Below, piece after piece: positions 1-11,400 of a stretch of 64,000 nucleotides of DNA. The stretch is from NCBI RefSeq assembly GCF_032118995.1, contig NC_092668.1, positions 15,094,935-15,158,934 of the forward strand, in the 5' to 3' direction. The position numbers and the translations under genes are program-made. This DNA is from Asterias amurensis. Its lineage: Eukaryota; Echinodermata; Asteroidea; Forcipulatida; Asteriidae. Below the pieces are notes generated by a model that searched no databases, was not told the origin of the DNA, and saw nothing but the letters and a program-made list of their open reading frames with translations. Positions within the stretch are counted from its first letter, which is position 1; each line of letters starts with the position of its first letter.

Positions 1-83
1 CACTGTTTAAATAACCTATTTATTAACTCTTTCTGTAGTAATAATGAAAGCATTAGTCTTGCTTAGAATAAAGAAAGTTTGGC

Positions 84-323
84 AAGTGAGGTTTGCGGAG
101 CATTGGTTTTGAGGTTGTCAACCCAATATTCAACCACGGTATGTTTTGAACGTCTTCATGATGGTGCATGTTGCTACGGCAGTATAGTTACGCAGCATCA
201 AGCAACAGAGTCCAGTTTTGTCCTGAAGACGATCAGAGCATATACTGATTGAAATGTTGGGTTGTCACACACGGGTTCTTCCTATGGCCAACACTCAAAA
301 TAGATGACCGCAAACCTCACCTT
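84..323. repeat. Foldback MITE-like element
   Basis: The left end reads AAGTGAGGTTTGCGG and the right end is its near-perfect inverse, CCGCAAACCTCACCTT. Inner blocks around GGTTGTCAACCCAA and TTGGGTTGTC are also inverted, giving a fold-back of about 240 bp. A related fragment with CTGAAGACGAGCAGAG lies at 984-1060. No ORF is present, so it is probably non-autonomous. It lies in the intron upstream of the first visible exon of ADAMTS gene A. Confidence 0.5.
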
Positions 324-395
324 ATTATACTTCCACCATGCAAAGTTTGAAATCCTACTTAAAGTTCATTTTTATACCCCTCCCCCCCCCCCCAG

Positions 396-1300
396 TCGGA
401 TGTGATCGTAGAGGGTAACTACAGAGAGAGTTTATCCAATGTATTCCAGTGGGTTTCATCTATAAGCTCAGGAGACCATGACTATGCTTCATTCGTAACT
501 AGAACTGACTTCGGCCCAGCAGGTGAGTGGGTATGAGAAACCTTACCCAATTCCCTATCCACTCCTTGGCATGTAGTACCAGGCCATAGTTCATATAAAA
601 CAAAATAATAAGGTAGTCAAGCGAAGCATGCATACTTTTTAATGCCTCGGATCAAACACTTTTGACAAGTTGAACCAAATGTAATTATCGTTGAGAAGAC
701 TTTAAAGACCAAACAACCGATGTGTTGACATTATGTTTTCATATTGCTGACTGGTTTCTAATTGCTATTCTTGTATCCAATGAAGGTTTTGCTCCACTGT
801 CATCAATGTGTATGAGTTATTGGAGTAGTTCGATTACTAGTGATCAAGGTCTTATATCAGCTTTCATCATGGCACACGAAGCAGCACACGTGTAAGTTAG
901 CACCGAGTACCGTTATCTAGTTCTGACTGTCTTGTTGGTTAGCTTATCGGCATTGATTCTCTTTTTCAATAGTGACGATCCATAAAATATCTCCTGAAGA
1001 CGAGCAGAGTTTGCTGGTGGAAACGTCGAGACCAAGCCGGCTCTTGTCAGCACCAGCACTCATTATACATGGTTGTAACCGCACGATAATTACTTCTCAT
1101 TAATCTGCTATTTGAATGTGTGAGTTAAAACACCATCTTATTATTGCGTTCTCTATTTACAGCTTAGGTATTGAACATGATGGAGATGACAACAAGTGTG
1201 AGCCGTACTTAACATCAATCATGAGTCCATTGATATTATCTACATATCATGATTATTACTGGTCAAATTGTAGCGTCAAATACCTCAAGAAACACCTAAG
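396..1300 (+). CDS. ADAMTS2/3/14-like: Gene A exons for the catalytic metalloprotease core
   Basis: Exons 396-522, 786-891 and 1163-1300 encode the C-terminal half of the reprolysin domain. The zinc motif HEAAHVLGIEHD spans the junction 891/1163 and keeps all three histidines, the glutamate and the Asp after the third His. The Met-turn sits in LTSIMSPL. The enzyme is therefore likely active. Two Cys found in gene B are missing here: HICRW in B is NVFQW in A, and RRSC in B is YWSS in A. Confidence 0.88.
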
Positions 1301-4300
1301 GTACAAAGAAACAAATAACATAATTCAATTAAGAAATAAAAAGTAATTACTTTAGAACCCGTTTGTTTGAATATTCATGGTTTGTGATCAGTTTTCAGTG
1401 TATAATAATGAATATTTCTGTTTTTTTTTTTAATCTGTTTAGGATTTATCCTTGTATTGAGGATAGTCCGTTTAGTAAAAGTGTTCAAGAAGTTGCAGAG
1501 TACCCAGGAGAGTTGTACTCAATAGAAAGACAATGTCAACTTGCTTATGGAGAAAACTCAAGGCAGTGTGGTATGGTGAGTTATCATTCTGAAATTTTTA
1601 GGATTAAGAATTTTTTTTTATTAGCACAAACTTTAGTATAAATTATTCACATTTTGACTGGTTTACTTTAATTTATGATATTGCATTTGCTTAAAACTCT
1701 CTTTAATTTTTGTTGAAACTATTAGTTTGACCTAAAAAACTATTAATTTTGGTTTCACAACATGTTTTTTCAGCCACAGGATTTTAATACCTGTATGTTC
1801 AAATGTTCTGATCATCATAACCCGTGGATATGTAAGGACTACCCAACACCGGCACTAGACGGCTCAGCGTGTGGCTACGGTAATCAGGTAACAATAACAC
1901 GTCTATTGTGTCTCATTAACTGAGGGTCATTACAAGAATTGATCAATATTATTATTAGAAGTGACAGATAATCTTTTTAATTTTTGCACCTTCTTATCTT
2001 TGGGGGGGGGGGTGGGCCTTTTGGACCCTAAAATGAGAAGGGTCATGATTTCAAATCTAACCTTGCCATACATTTTTGTTTGTTTACTAATTGTAAGTAT
2101 TCTTATTAATTTCTTCTTTAGTGGTGTATGAAGGGTGACTGTAAAGAGAAACCTCCTAAAAGGAATGGCAAATGGGGAAAATGGTCAAGTTGGGGGCCAT
2201 GTACGTATGAATGTGCGACCGGAGTTAAGACAAGGCAACGGAAATGTGACAATCCAAGGTTTGGAGGACTACGATCAATTGTAACTCTTACATCGATTCA
2301 AACTTTCTATATAGTTACTCAGAAATGGCCATGTAAGCTCAAAAGACCATTATTTTAAACTGATCATTAAAAATTAGATTAGATTATGTACTTACGGTGA
2401 CAGAGCTTTCTCTGCAATAGCACCTCGTCTGTGGAACCAGCTAAATGTTTGTCTCAGGGAGGAAAACTCCCTCTGTAGCTTTAAATCTGGGCTTAAGACA
2501 CATCTTTTTAGGGAAGCATTTTTAACTTAAAGTATTTTTCTATGTTCTTACTGCCCCGCTGCTTCATATCATTGTTGCGGTTTTTATAATTGTTATTATC
2601 ATAATTATTGTTTGTGTTTTTTACTGGATCAAACGATTTCGGTGGCTTTTACTCAATGTATTTGATTGATTATATTCATCTTTTTACTTGTACATGTATC
2701 TTTATTGTTTTATAATCATATTTTATGGATTTTAATTTTGGACCTTTTAATTACTTAGTTTTTGTGGTTAAAAGTTGTTGTTGTAAAGCGCTTGGGAGCA
2801 TTTTTTATGGATTTGGCGCTATATAAATATGTTTTATTATTATTTATTACTATCATTGAGGGATGCTGCAGTCTTCTTTAAATGCGCCTAACCTATCAAA
2901 TCGCCCAACCTAAATAAAATTCATGTATTCTTAAACATAATGATAACATGTCAACTCTATTAAAAACACGATTAGAGTATATAACATCCTGGGTAATTAC
3001 CTTTCCGGAAATATTCTCATTTTAGATAGCTACTGAACATTAATCCAATTTCCGAAGTAGGCCTAATATTAATCAGACCAACTACAGGCTGCATTAGAGT
3101 TGTTCTAAATATAATCTTGTCCATTACAGACCTGCGTATGGAGGGAAGGAATGCACAGGGAAATCGTTTCTCTTCAAACTTTGCAACAAACAGGTGAGAG
3201 AGAGAGAGCTCAATGAATGTTTAATAATTTGGTGCAGTGTAACAATTAATTAATTGGTAATGATTTCAAACAAGGTAGCTTCATGTTTTAATAATGTCAA
3301 TACCGAATTGTTTTGTTTGTATTTATATTTTTGTCTACATACAAATATTGAAAGTTCTCATTGATTTTTTTTTTTTTAATACAAAAAACATGTTATCTTG
3401 CATATTGATGTTCTTCTTAACCTGATATTGAGTGATTGGGCGCCATAAGCGCCTTCCTGGGGCGGATACTGGTGCTCTATTAAGTGTTCTTTATTATTTT
3501 TATTATGTGGTGAAACAAATACTCGTCAATTATCTCTTGCTTTCATATAATTATTCCAATTAGCCGTGCACCGAGGGTGTGGATAGGCGGGCTGAGCAGT
3601 GCCAAGATCACCTTGCTGCCGTATTGATCAATGGCAAACCACACACTTGGAGTCCATATGAAGGAAGAAATGGTTCGTAAATATCATTCTATGAGTCCAA
3701 AATAATATGGTTTTTATCTTACTCAGTTTTTAAACAATGTGGACAAAGTGAATCAGCGACTTATTGAAATGTTTTTCGTGACAATGGATTGTTTTTTCAG
3801 AGTCCATGCAGTGTAGGCTGACTTGTATCGCAGACAAGACCCTGGACATCCTTGGTACCCCGTACATGGTAACCGATGGTACCCCATGCTCGTATGAAGA
3901 TCCTGATAATATCTGTGTTCGGGGTCAGTGCGTTGTAAGTTTACATAAATTAATTCTTACTAAATAAAACTAAATCATGAAATAACATGTTGACAAGGCT
4001 CACAATAAAAATAGCAACAATTAGACTTAACGAAATGGGGGACTTTTTGGACACTATGTTACAGCAAACTTACCAGGTAAATCCGAACTACGTAAACAAC
4101 GGAAATTTACCTAGTTACTGCTGCCACCTAGCGTTCCAAAGTCTCACATTACAATCGAAGATGTTTGACACTTTCTCTGTTCATGATTGGTTGCAGAAAT
4201 TTGGATGCGACAAACGCCTGCGTTCGAAGAACAAGGCGGATAAATGTGGTGTTTGTAAAGGAGATAACAGTCACTGTACGTATGTACAAAAGGAGTTCAC

Positions 4301-5253
4301 AAAATCACCTAAAAAACGTAAGACAATGTTTTAATAAAACGCAGGAAATACTGTAGAAAGTTAACTATCTCTATGTGTGAGAACAGCTGAGGACTATTTT
4401 ATGTGAATTTACACTTCGTGACTTTCCAAGTTAACCAACAACTTGTGATCCTTCTCACCTACCTAGGATATCAGCGGATAGATACTTTACCTGCTGGAGC
4501 GTACAACATAGTCGTGAAAGAGGAAACCGACACAAGACATTTTCTGGGTAAGAGACACGTTGGTAACATCAACTTTGTCGGAAATTTTAAACGAAACATA
4601 ATTGTTGCCCAAAATATTAGATGGAGCTACTAAATCGCATTAATTTTTCGTATGATCACGTTTCATTGTTTAACATATGCAGCTCTCAGAACCGGCAAGA
4701 CGTACATTCTCAATTCTGGAGGCAGATACTGGGGACGACCAGAATTTGTCTGGGGTGGCGCCCGATTTGTCTATTCAAAGGAAACTGAGCTCCTTCAATC
4801 TGCTGGACCAACTCATTCCGACCTCATGCTAATGGTAAAATACATTTGCCTCTGTCATTAAGCGACAGTATTTTTGTCATGCGACAATGTTAGGTCTGTC
4901 AATAGGCACATTTTAATGCCAATTTGTATGCACAATCTGTTCCAACAAATCATTTTCGTCATTCTGTTTTTCCTACACAGATCTTTTGGACAAATGACAC
5001 AAAGCCTGTAAATGTAACTTACAGTTACTACTTGCGTATCAGCGATGAACCCACTGCTTTAGATGCTGCAGGACAACGTGAAGTTCATTTGACCAAACCG
5101 TTGACTAGTCTGACCAATAAACTTCAGGTATCCTCTACTGATGATGCACAACGATCGCCGAGAATCAAACGCAATGATCACATCAAAACCATGGAGAGGT
5201 CCGGGGACCCTTCAACTCTTCGGTGGTTCAACAAAAAGCTAACCAAACCCTAA
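396..5253 (+). CDS. ADAMTS2/3/14-like: ADAMTS gene A: procollagen N-propeptidase-like metalloprotease, 5' part outside window, short C-terminus
   Basis: Secreted zinc metalloprotease; family members cleave procollagen N-propeptides in the extracellular matrix. Thirteen coding exons are seen: 396-522, 786-891, 1163-1300, 1443-1575, 1774-1887, 2122-2258, 3130-3193, 3564-3672, 3801-3934, 4197-4317, 4467-4547, 4683-4834 and 4981-5253. They join in phase into 562 codons plus a TAA stop. Domain order is the end of the metalloprotease, disintegrin-like, one TSP1, Cys-rich and spacer. Signal peptide, propeptide and the first catalytic exons must lie upstream of base 1. Exon phases are identical to gene B. 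Unlike gene B there are no further TSP1 repeats or PLAC domain: a basic tail of about 50 residues follows the spacer. AATAAA occurs at 5467-5472. The donor of exon 2122-2258 (AAG/GTTTGG) is weak but phase-consistent. Subfamily is judged from the DPF/GEW-type disintegrin segment, KTKKGP-type motif in its paralog, and CGVCKGDNSHC. Confidence 0.85.
1443..3193 (+). CDS. ADAMTS2/3/14-like: Gene A exons for disintegrin-like domain and central TSP1 repeat
   Basis: Exons 1443-1575 and 1774-1887 encode the Cys-rich disintegrin-like module (YPCIEDSPF, then LDGSACGYGNQ). Exons 2122-2258 and 3130-3193 encode a TSP1 repeat: WGKWSSWGPC with the WxxWxxW-like tryptophans, then RQRKCDNP and GGKECTG. The intron 2259-3129 carries a LINE 3' fragment. 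Confidence 0.85.
2396..2848 (+). mobile_element. 3' end of a non-LTR retrotransposon (CR1/L2-type LINE), 5'-truncated
   Basis: Bases 2396-2530 translate to GDRAFSAIAPRLWN followed by FKSGLKTHLFREAF and a stop. This is the characteristic extreme C-terminus after the reverse transcriptase in CR1/L2-like LINEs. About 260 bp downstream come AGCGCTTGGGAGC and TTTGGCGCTATATAAATA, then a TTATTATTATT tail, the typical 3' terminus of these elements in aquatic animals. Severe 5' truncation is normal for LINEs. It sits in the gene A intron 2259-3129, sense orientation. Confidence 0.8.
3564..5253 (+). CDS. ADAMTS2/3/14-like: Gene A exons for Cys-rich domain, spacer and short C-terminal tail
   Basis: Exons 3564-3672, 3801-3934 and 4197-4317 encode the Cys-rich domain, ending with the family signature KCGVCKGDNSHC. 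Exons 4467-4547, 4683-4834 and the start of 4981-5253 encode the cysteine-poor spacer (IDTLPAGAYNIVVKEE, then beta-rich sequence). The last exon continues after the spacer with a polar, basic tail (RSPRIKRND) and a TAA stop at 5251-5253. The equivalent gene B exon continues into a second TSP1 repeat, so A is shorter by more than 350 residues. Confidence 0.85.
4050..4145. repeat. Small foldback element in gene A intron
   Basis: GCAAACTTACCAGGTAAATCC and its inverse GGAAATTTACCTAGTTACTGC flank about 20 bp. The same GCTGCCACCTA end is found in the element at 5275-5400, so the two are related non-autonomous copies. Confidence 0.4.
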
Positions 5254-5274
5254 GCAATGTGAGACTTTGGAGTG

Positions 5275-5400
5275 CTTGGGCGGCAGCAGACTTACCAAGT
5301 AGTATTTCTGTTGCTTACGTTACTCTGTGAACATGCGCATATTAAAATACGAGAACAATGAATTTACCTAGTAAGTCTGCTGCCACCTACGTCTGAAAAG
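5275..5400. repeat. Small foldback MITE in the 3' region of gene A
   Basis: GGCGGCAGCAGACTTACC at the left is inverted as GTAAGTCTGCTGCCACC at the right, with internal TAGTA/TACTA matches. It starts about 20 bp after the gene A stop codon and so lies in its 3'UTR, ahead of AATAAA at 5467. Relative of the copy at 4050-4145. Confidence 0.5.
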
Positions 5401-5466
5401 TCACCCATTACGCAGAAAAAAACATCTTCAGTTATGAAGAAAACCGATTGTCATCCAATATGATTC

Positions 5467-5472
5467 AATAAA
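5467..5472 (+). terminator. Putative polyadenylation signal of gene A
   Basis: Canonical AATAAA about 215 bp after the stop codon. No competing coding sequence follows before gene B. Actual cleavage site not determinable from sequence alone. Confidence 0.5.
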
Positions 5473-5479
5473 GGTTCAT

Positions 5480-8300
5480 GGTCGAAGAAGAACAATTTAA
5501 TGACACTGCTTTACCTGCAGCATTATGTGGTAAAGGTTACCCCTTCAGGGTTAATGCAAATTTTGTGTTTCAGCTCAAAAGGAAAATAATAATGCTTTTA
5601 GTAATTCCTATTTGCATGAATAACGAATTCGCATTCAATAATTTGTTGCCACCATAAGAGTGGTGACCGCTAATTCTACCTCCCTGCTTTTAACGTAATG
5701 AGCAGAGGCATGAAATGTAACCAGGGTTGTTAAAAAATGTGGTAAAACTTTCACCAGTAGATGCTGGAAGTTGCCTTGTGACGTCACTGAGGAGTCCATT
5801 GAGTATGGTAGCGATATGTGCTTATTAGGCCTACTGCAACAACAACAGCTTATGTTAATCATGAGAAGATAATATAAACTGTGTGTAATAATAATTACCA
5901 TAAAATTGTATTGTATCTTTATTGACGATCAATGTTGGGGTTTTAAATTGAAATTTAAACTTCAAACATTTTTCGTACCAAATTTTATACCGCTTAATAT
6001 GCCAACAATAATAGTGTATCTTTTTGTAATGTATTTGTTTTATTTCAAAAGTAAACAAAACTTGACACTTTAAAGCAAGCTGTCTCTCCCTAATGTTTGT
6101 ACTCTCATGAAAAATTAGAGCAGCATTATTAATAAAAAATGTAAGAGTGTAAATATGAGCGCCCTCCTTCGGCAGTTTGTTTGGTGTTTTATTTAAAAAC
6201 GCAATGTTTTAAATATTTGGGTCACATAAATATTGGGAAGCAATAATAAGACATGATATGCTACCGGTCATTAATTTACGAATTCGTTTACTTCCGATTT
6301 TGAAACACTTGCAAACGTTTGGCAGACATAAACTGGTGGACATTGAACGATCAAACAACCACGGCGCCTTCTCCCCCCCCCCCACCCCCCCCCCCCCCCC
6401 CCCCAACCCGCTGTGGCGTAGGCCCCTCAAAAGCGATTCAAATTGTAGAGTAGAAATATGTTAGCATTGAATGTAAATGTGGTGTGGTTATATTATAACC
6501 TCAGTAAAATGGTAAAGAATATAGACACGGGGACATTGCGTGGTCTATAGTTTCCCCTCCAGCCCATCCTGACGCATTGACCACGATTGCAAATGGGAGA
6601 GTATTATTTCCTTAGTTTGAAATGATTTAAGTGCCTTATTTCCTTGCGGTAACACGCACACTATAAATAATGAGGTGTTTTGTTTCAAGAGTTTCCTAAA
6701 AGCCACAAATTACAGAAATACTTCTCGGAAGTCTTTCGTCAGAAAGTAGGCCTAATTATGTTAAATACGTGAGTGGGTGAGTAGTCCTATTTACCCAGCT
6801 GCACTGGCTGGGTGAGAAAGTTCACGACTGCCCACTTCGCTTGCCAAAGTGGGTAGTAGTTTTTCTCCGAAGGGTTTCACTAATTCACCCACCATCCGGC
6901 GCAGTGATCGCGTTGCAATCTTGTAGCAAAAACATTGTTTTAAAGTTACGTAGAGGGCGCTATTTCCAAGCATCAACTAGTTATTGCCTTTTCTAGACAT
7001 CTTGCAACGATTCTGTCCACCTTCAATCCGGTCTTGAACTAAAACTACATAAGTCTAATCTAAATTGCTGATGGATCAAAATGCCGATGGATCATAAAGA
7101 GGAACCCTTGGCCTTGCCATTATAATCGCGTTGATTGTGCAGGCTCAAGTTTTCAATAAAGCAACTAATTTAAATTGAGAAGAAGAAAATGAAATTAAAA
7201 TATTATTATATGACAATGGTTCAATTTTAAAACAAAATTCTGTTACAGTAAATCCGTTCTCAATGGCGGGTCTTTATGAGGAAAATAAAGTAAATTTTGC
7301 TTTAAATTACTGGTGAGTGTTGGTCTAGAGACCGCAGAGGGGTGTCAGATGCAATTGTGCCGCCATGCAATACTGTCCGCTCCGGACACTTTTGCTTATG
7401 CAATCGTGTCCGGGGCTGTGCAAGAACCGTCCGGTGGACACAACTGCATATGCAAATGTGTCCGGGCGGATATTATTGCATATGCATATAGTGTCCTCCG
7501 GACAGTATTGCATAGAGGACATAATTGCATGCGACAGGGGCAGTAACACTCGCTGTTAGCTCGAGCCTCTTAAGGCAACTTTTTAAAACCCAGGGTTTCT
7601 TTTATGCCAGAGCTGCATTTTGAATGAGCTGAATTACAAAGCGTTGATCTTCTTTCTACGCAATCACGATACTCGAAACTTTACAAACCCTTATCCAACC
7701 GGAAACTGATAATCTCTGGGTATTGTATCTTTAGATCTAAGGGGGGCATCTTCACAATTGAGTCGGCCTCTTCAGAAAGAACATTATACGTTAGCAAGAA
7801 GTCAAATGGCGTTTAAAGTGGGCTCATTGTGTTGGCAAAAAGAAGGATCCAATGCGATTACTTTGTTTGAAGTTGTTAAAAACGTGAATAAGGCTCTTGA
7901 TTCATCCAGACTCTACTCTCAAAACGTTCGTTGACCTTTTGCGAATAATAAATGGCGTAACTAAGGGGAAATTCTGGCTATTCATTATTAAAATAAATAC
8001 CCAAATAATGTTATATTGTACACAAAACAAATTTTAGACGATTTCAGTTGTACAATATTAGGAGTTTTTCGAACATGCTCACCCTCAAACTCATTTCACA
8101 CACACAGGAGGCGGGAAGTTGGGCGGGGGGGGGGGTGAGTAGCAACTGTGTCTGTCAAGCTAGTCAAAGGGTCACCGTCACCAACTGACTTAACGAACTT
8201 GACAGAATGGTTGGCTCTGCTGATTGGTCAATGCAGTCGTGTCGTAAACCATAACCCCAGGAGACGTCATTTTAACCTTCGAGCTACGTCATACACACAG
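5480..8300. other. Intergenic region between the two ADAMTS genes
   Basis: No exon-like ORF with splice sites was found on either strand. Contents are a C/G-rich homopolymer tract at 6370-6405, an imperfect GC-richer inverted block at 6770-6965 and the foldback element at 7313-7552. The rest is AT-rich and featureless by eye. Confidence 0.5.
7313..7552. repeat. Foldback element built of TGTCCGG and TGCATATGCA motifs
   Basis: The ends GAGTGTT...GATGCAATT and AATTGCATGC...AACACTC are inverted copies. Inside, TGCAATACTGTCC near 7364 is inverted as GGACAGTATTGCA near 7500. TGTCCGG/CCGGACA and TGCATATGCA alternate several times, including one octamer ATGCAAAT. Open frames on both strands here are by-products of the repeat. 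Probably a MITE of about 240 bp. Confidence 0.55.
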
Positions 8301-8406
8301 CAGCACGGTAACATCACAAGTTATTATACCAGTCAGCAGAATTGAGATTAGATCGTTGCAGCACAAGGAAGAAAGTTATTGAAGACAGTCCAGGATTCTT
8401 AGCAGT
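8300..8406 (+). promoter_or_regulatory. Putative promoter and 5'UTR of gene B
   Basis: A TATA-like TTATTATACC lies at 8321-8330, about 80 bp upstream of the chosen ATG. The following stretch is free of upstream ATGs to 8407. Start site not proven; a weak call by position and composition only. Confidence 0.3.
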
Positions 8407-11400
8407 ATGGTATTAATGGTATTTTCTACGTGGAGTCAACTGCAACTGTTGTCAATAGTTGGCATTGTTTTACACCTCACTGCTGATACTGTAAGGGTGA
8501 GTAATAAACTAGCTGTGTTTGTTTGTTGTAACTTATTACCACTTTTGGGACCTGTTGTTAGTGAGCTCAGAAGAGTCGTCGTGGATTTGCCTACTGTGCT
8601 GGCCCCATGGGTAAAGAATGCAATAGGCATACTCGTTTGTTTATAATATGGAGTCACACTATTGTTTTGGATTCGCTGTACGTTGGTTTACTGTAGTTCT
8701 CTCATTTTTAATTGATTGGTCAATGAATCAAGGACAGTAAAATTCAAGGACGTATAAAATTGTGTTTAATCTTGGTTGGAGGCAGTAGAGCCAAAGAGGT
8801 GGCCTACCTTGCATGTGAAAATCCCCTGTTGATGAGAGTGGAGGTGATGGACCTAGCTCTATAGTTATAGCATACAGCAAGGACTCTATGGTTGTATGTA
8901 TGCGAGTCTGGAGGAATTGGCAAAACCAGTGAAAGTTTTATAGAAGTTGTGTGTTGGTGAACTTGTTTTAGACATGATGGCACACAGAAGTAGCACACCG
9001 TCATAAGTAAACCGTTCTCTTAAAACAAGTATCAGCCTGTTTTGGGAAACTATATATTAGGGATCGTAGTAAAGTTAGTGAAGAATCAGCCTTATCATCG
9101 TAACTCTTTAAGTCTATAGGCCTAATTAGCTCTTGATTTGTCATTGTTTAAGGAGGTTTGTTCACATCTCTATTGTATTGTCATCGGAACTCGTACCTCA
9201 TAGCCCTGGTTTGGTTTTTAAACATTACACAAATTGATAAAGTTGTACTTGCAAGGTTCCCTGCTAAGATCCATGTGTTTCGGATTAGATTGAATGATTA
9301 CCACTTGTACCAGGATATGGGGCCATGCAAGGTAGGAATTTTCCCAAAAGTAATTTGCTTTTTGTTTTTAAGTTGTCAAAGTCTTTATTTCCACAGAGTT
9401 TACAAGATAAGAAATGTATTGAAAGAAAAGTTAATTCCTGTCATATTATGGTAGTCAGTTGTATACAGTTACACTGGAAATAGGGTTGTCAGTTCTCTAC
9501 TCTGGTTTTCATTTGGTTTCATGAAGATGGATGCTTACAAACGGTGTAATACCTTAGGAAACAGTAGGAATTGAGTCATGTTAGTTTATGAATAATGTTG
9601 TTGTGGCTTGCATTTATGTGAAATGTCTGCAAGCGGAACATTTTTTCCAAGACTATCAAATTTATTATGTTCTGAGTAAGCATGATAAGCATGTCACAGA
9701 TTAGGAAAACTTGTGATTTCCTTGATATGTTCACTTCATTAATCATGGAATTGTTTTGAAGGACCTCTATCCTTTGGTCTTTAATTTCAAGGATAAGATA
9801 GTCAACAAAGATCAGTCACTGACCTTTCTTCAAGTGCCTAGCTTTCAAATGAGTCAATTTACTGGGAATTGGTGTCCTGCACCTACCAGTAAGAACATGA
9901 TGAAGTCATGTCAATGTTCTAACTCCTTGTGGTAATATGACTATGAGAGTTAAAGACCGATAGTGCAACATTGATTTGGTGGATTTCATCATTGTTCATC
10001 CAGATTATTTATACAAGTATTTTCCTTGATCAATGGCGGGCAATTGTCTCTATCAGTGACTTGTTTTGTCAATTCAGTAATTTCTCTGGTAATCTTTGCC
10101 AAGAAAAACATTTTTCAATTTAACAAACAGTTCAATTAAAGTTGCATTGTGTTTCAACTTGTTTGAGGAATTTTTGATAGATGTTCGTCATTCTCAGGAA
10201 GTTGTCTAGCCACCGTGAGTTTGAAATGAGGAGGTTTGATTTGTTGTTGACTTGTCATTAAGTTGACTTTCAAAGCTTATGGTTATGCCAGGTTTCTTAG
10301 AAAGTGACATTGCTTTCGTCACTGATTGAGTGGAATTCCTGTAACTTTATGGAGAGTCGTTGCCAAGTAAACGATGTCCTTGAATAAGGCATCCTAATCA
10401 GGAAATAATGTTAAATAATTTGTTTTATCTTGAGAATAACTTAAATATTTTTTATTTTACATAAAAGAGGTACTATTATTGATCTTCAAAGATTTGCTAC
10501 CAACTTTAAACAAGTGTTTCATTTAGTCTTACAAGTTACATTAAACTTTCCTGAAAAGTGTTCCAGAATTGTTGTAAATAAAGCTTTTAACGACATAAAT
10601 TATTATTTCTTTTCAGGTTTCGGGAGCCAGTATTCCAAACAATTTACCACTGCAGAAAAAACACTGTAAGTATAATTCGATAAGTTTTCATAACCAAACC
10701 TTGTGTAGTAATTGTGTCCTTGAAACTCTTAAAAGTTTAGATTGCTAAACTTCTTAAAGTTAAATACCAACATCAAAACTGAAAACCAAGCAATGATTTC
10801 AACAAAGTCTTTGCAAGAGGATGAAAACCTGTACTGACTTTTCACACTTGTTTAACAGTTAATCAACCAGTAGTTAACTTGTATTGTTGTTGTAAGTAGA
10901 TCTCTTTGTATGGAAAGTGAACAATGAGAAAGGATTTCAATCTGCAATGTAAAGCCCTACATCTTAAAGGAGGTGTTGAGGTACACAAATAATGACCTTG
11001 CAATAAGTATCCCAACAACATCAGGCTCTTAATAGCCACTTTACTTTATTAAACAGTTTCAGAAAAAGAACTTTCAAAAGTTTGTGCATAAGAAATAGTG
11101 GCTCATATCCTCTCCAACAACTGAAATGTTTGCAACTGTGCATTATAATGCTAGAACATGCACTGTAGGAGAAACCATGGAGAAACAAGCTTTTGAGCTA
11201 ACTGGGATTACTTATTGGAGTTTGTGCCATGTTGTATGATGCTAAACCATCTATAGTCTAGTGGACAATAATGTATAAGCTGAGGTAACTGTTAGAAGAT
11301 AAATACTATATAAAGAATTTGGGAAAAAAACATTTAATTCTTTATCGTTAAGCAGTGCACCCTTTTGAACATTCAAGATTCTTTAAAGGGTTTCAGACAC

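Noticed and set aside
2396-2530. Extra exon of ADAMTS gene A
   Set aside because: It translates to a LINE C-terminal motif and lacks flanking splice sites in phase.
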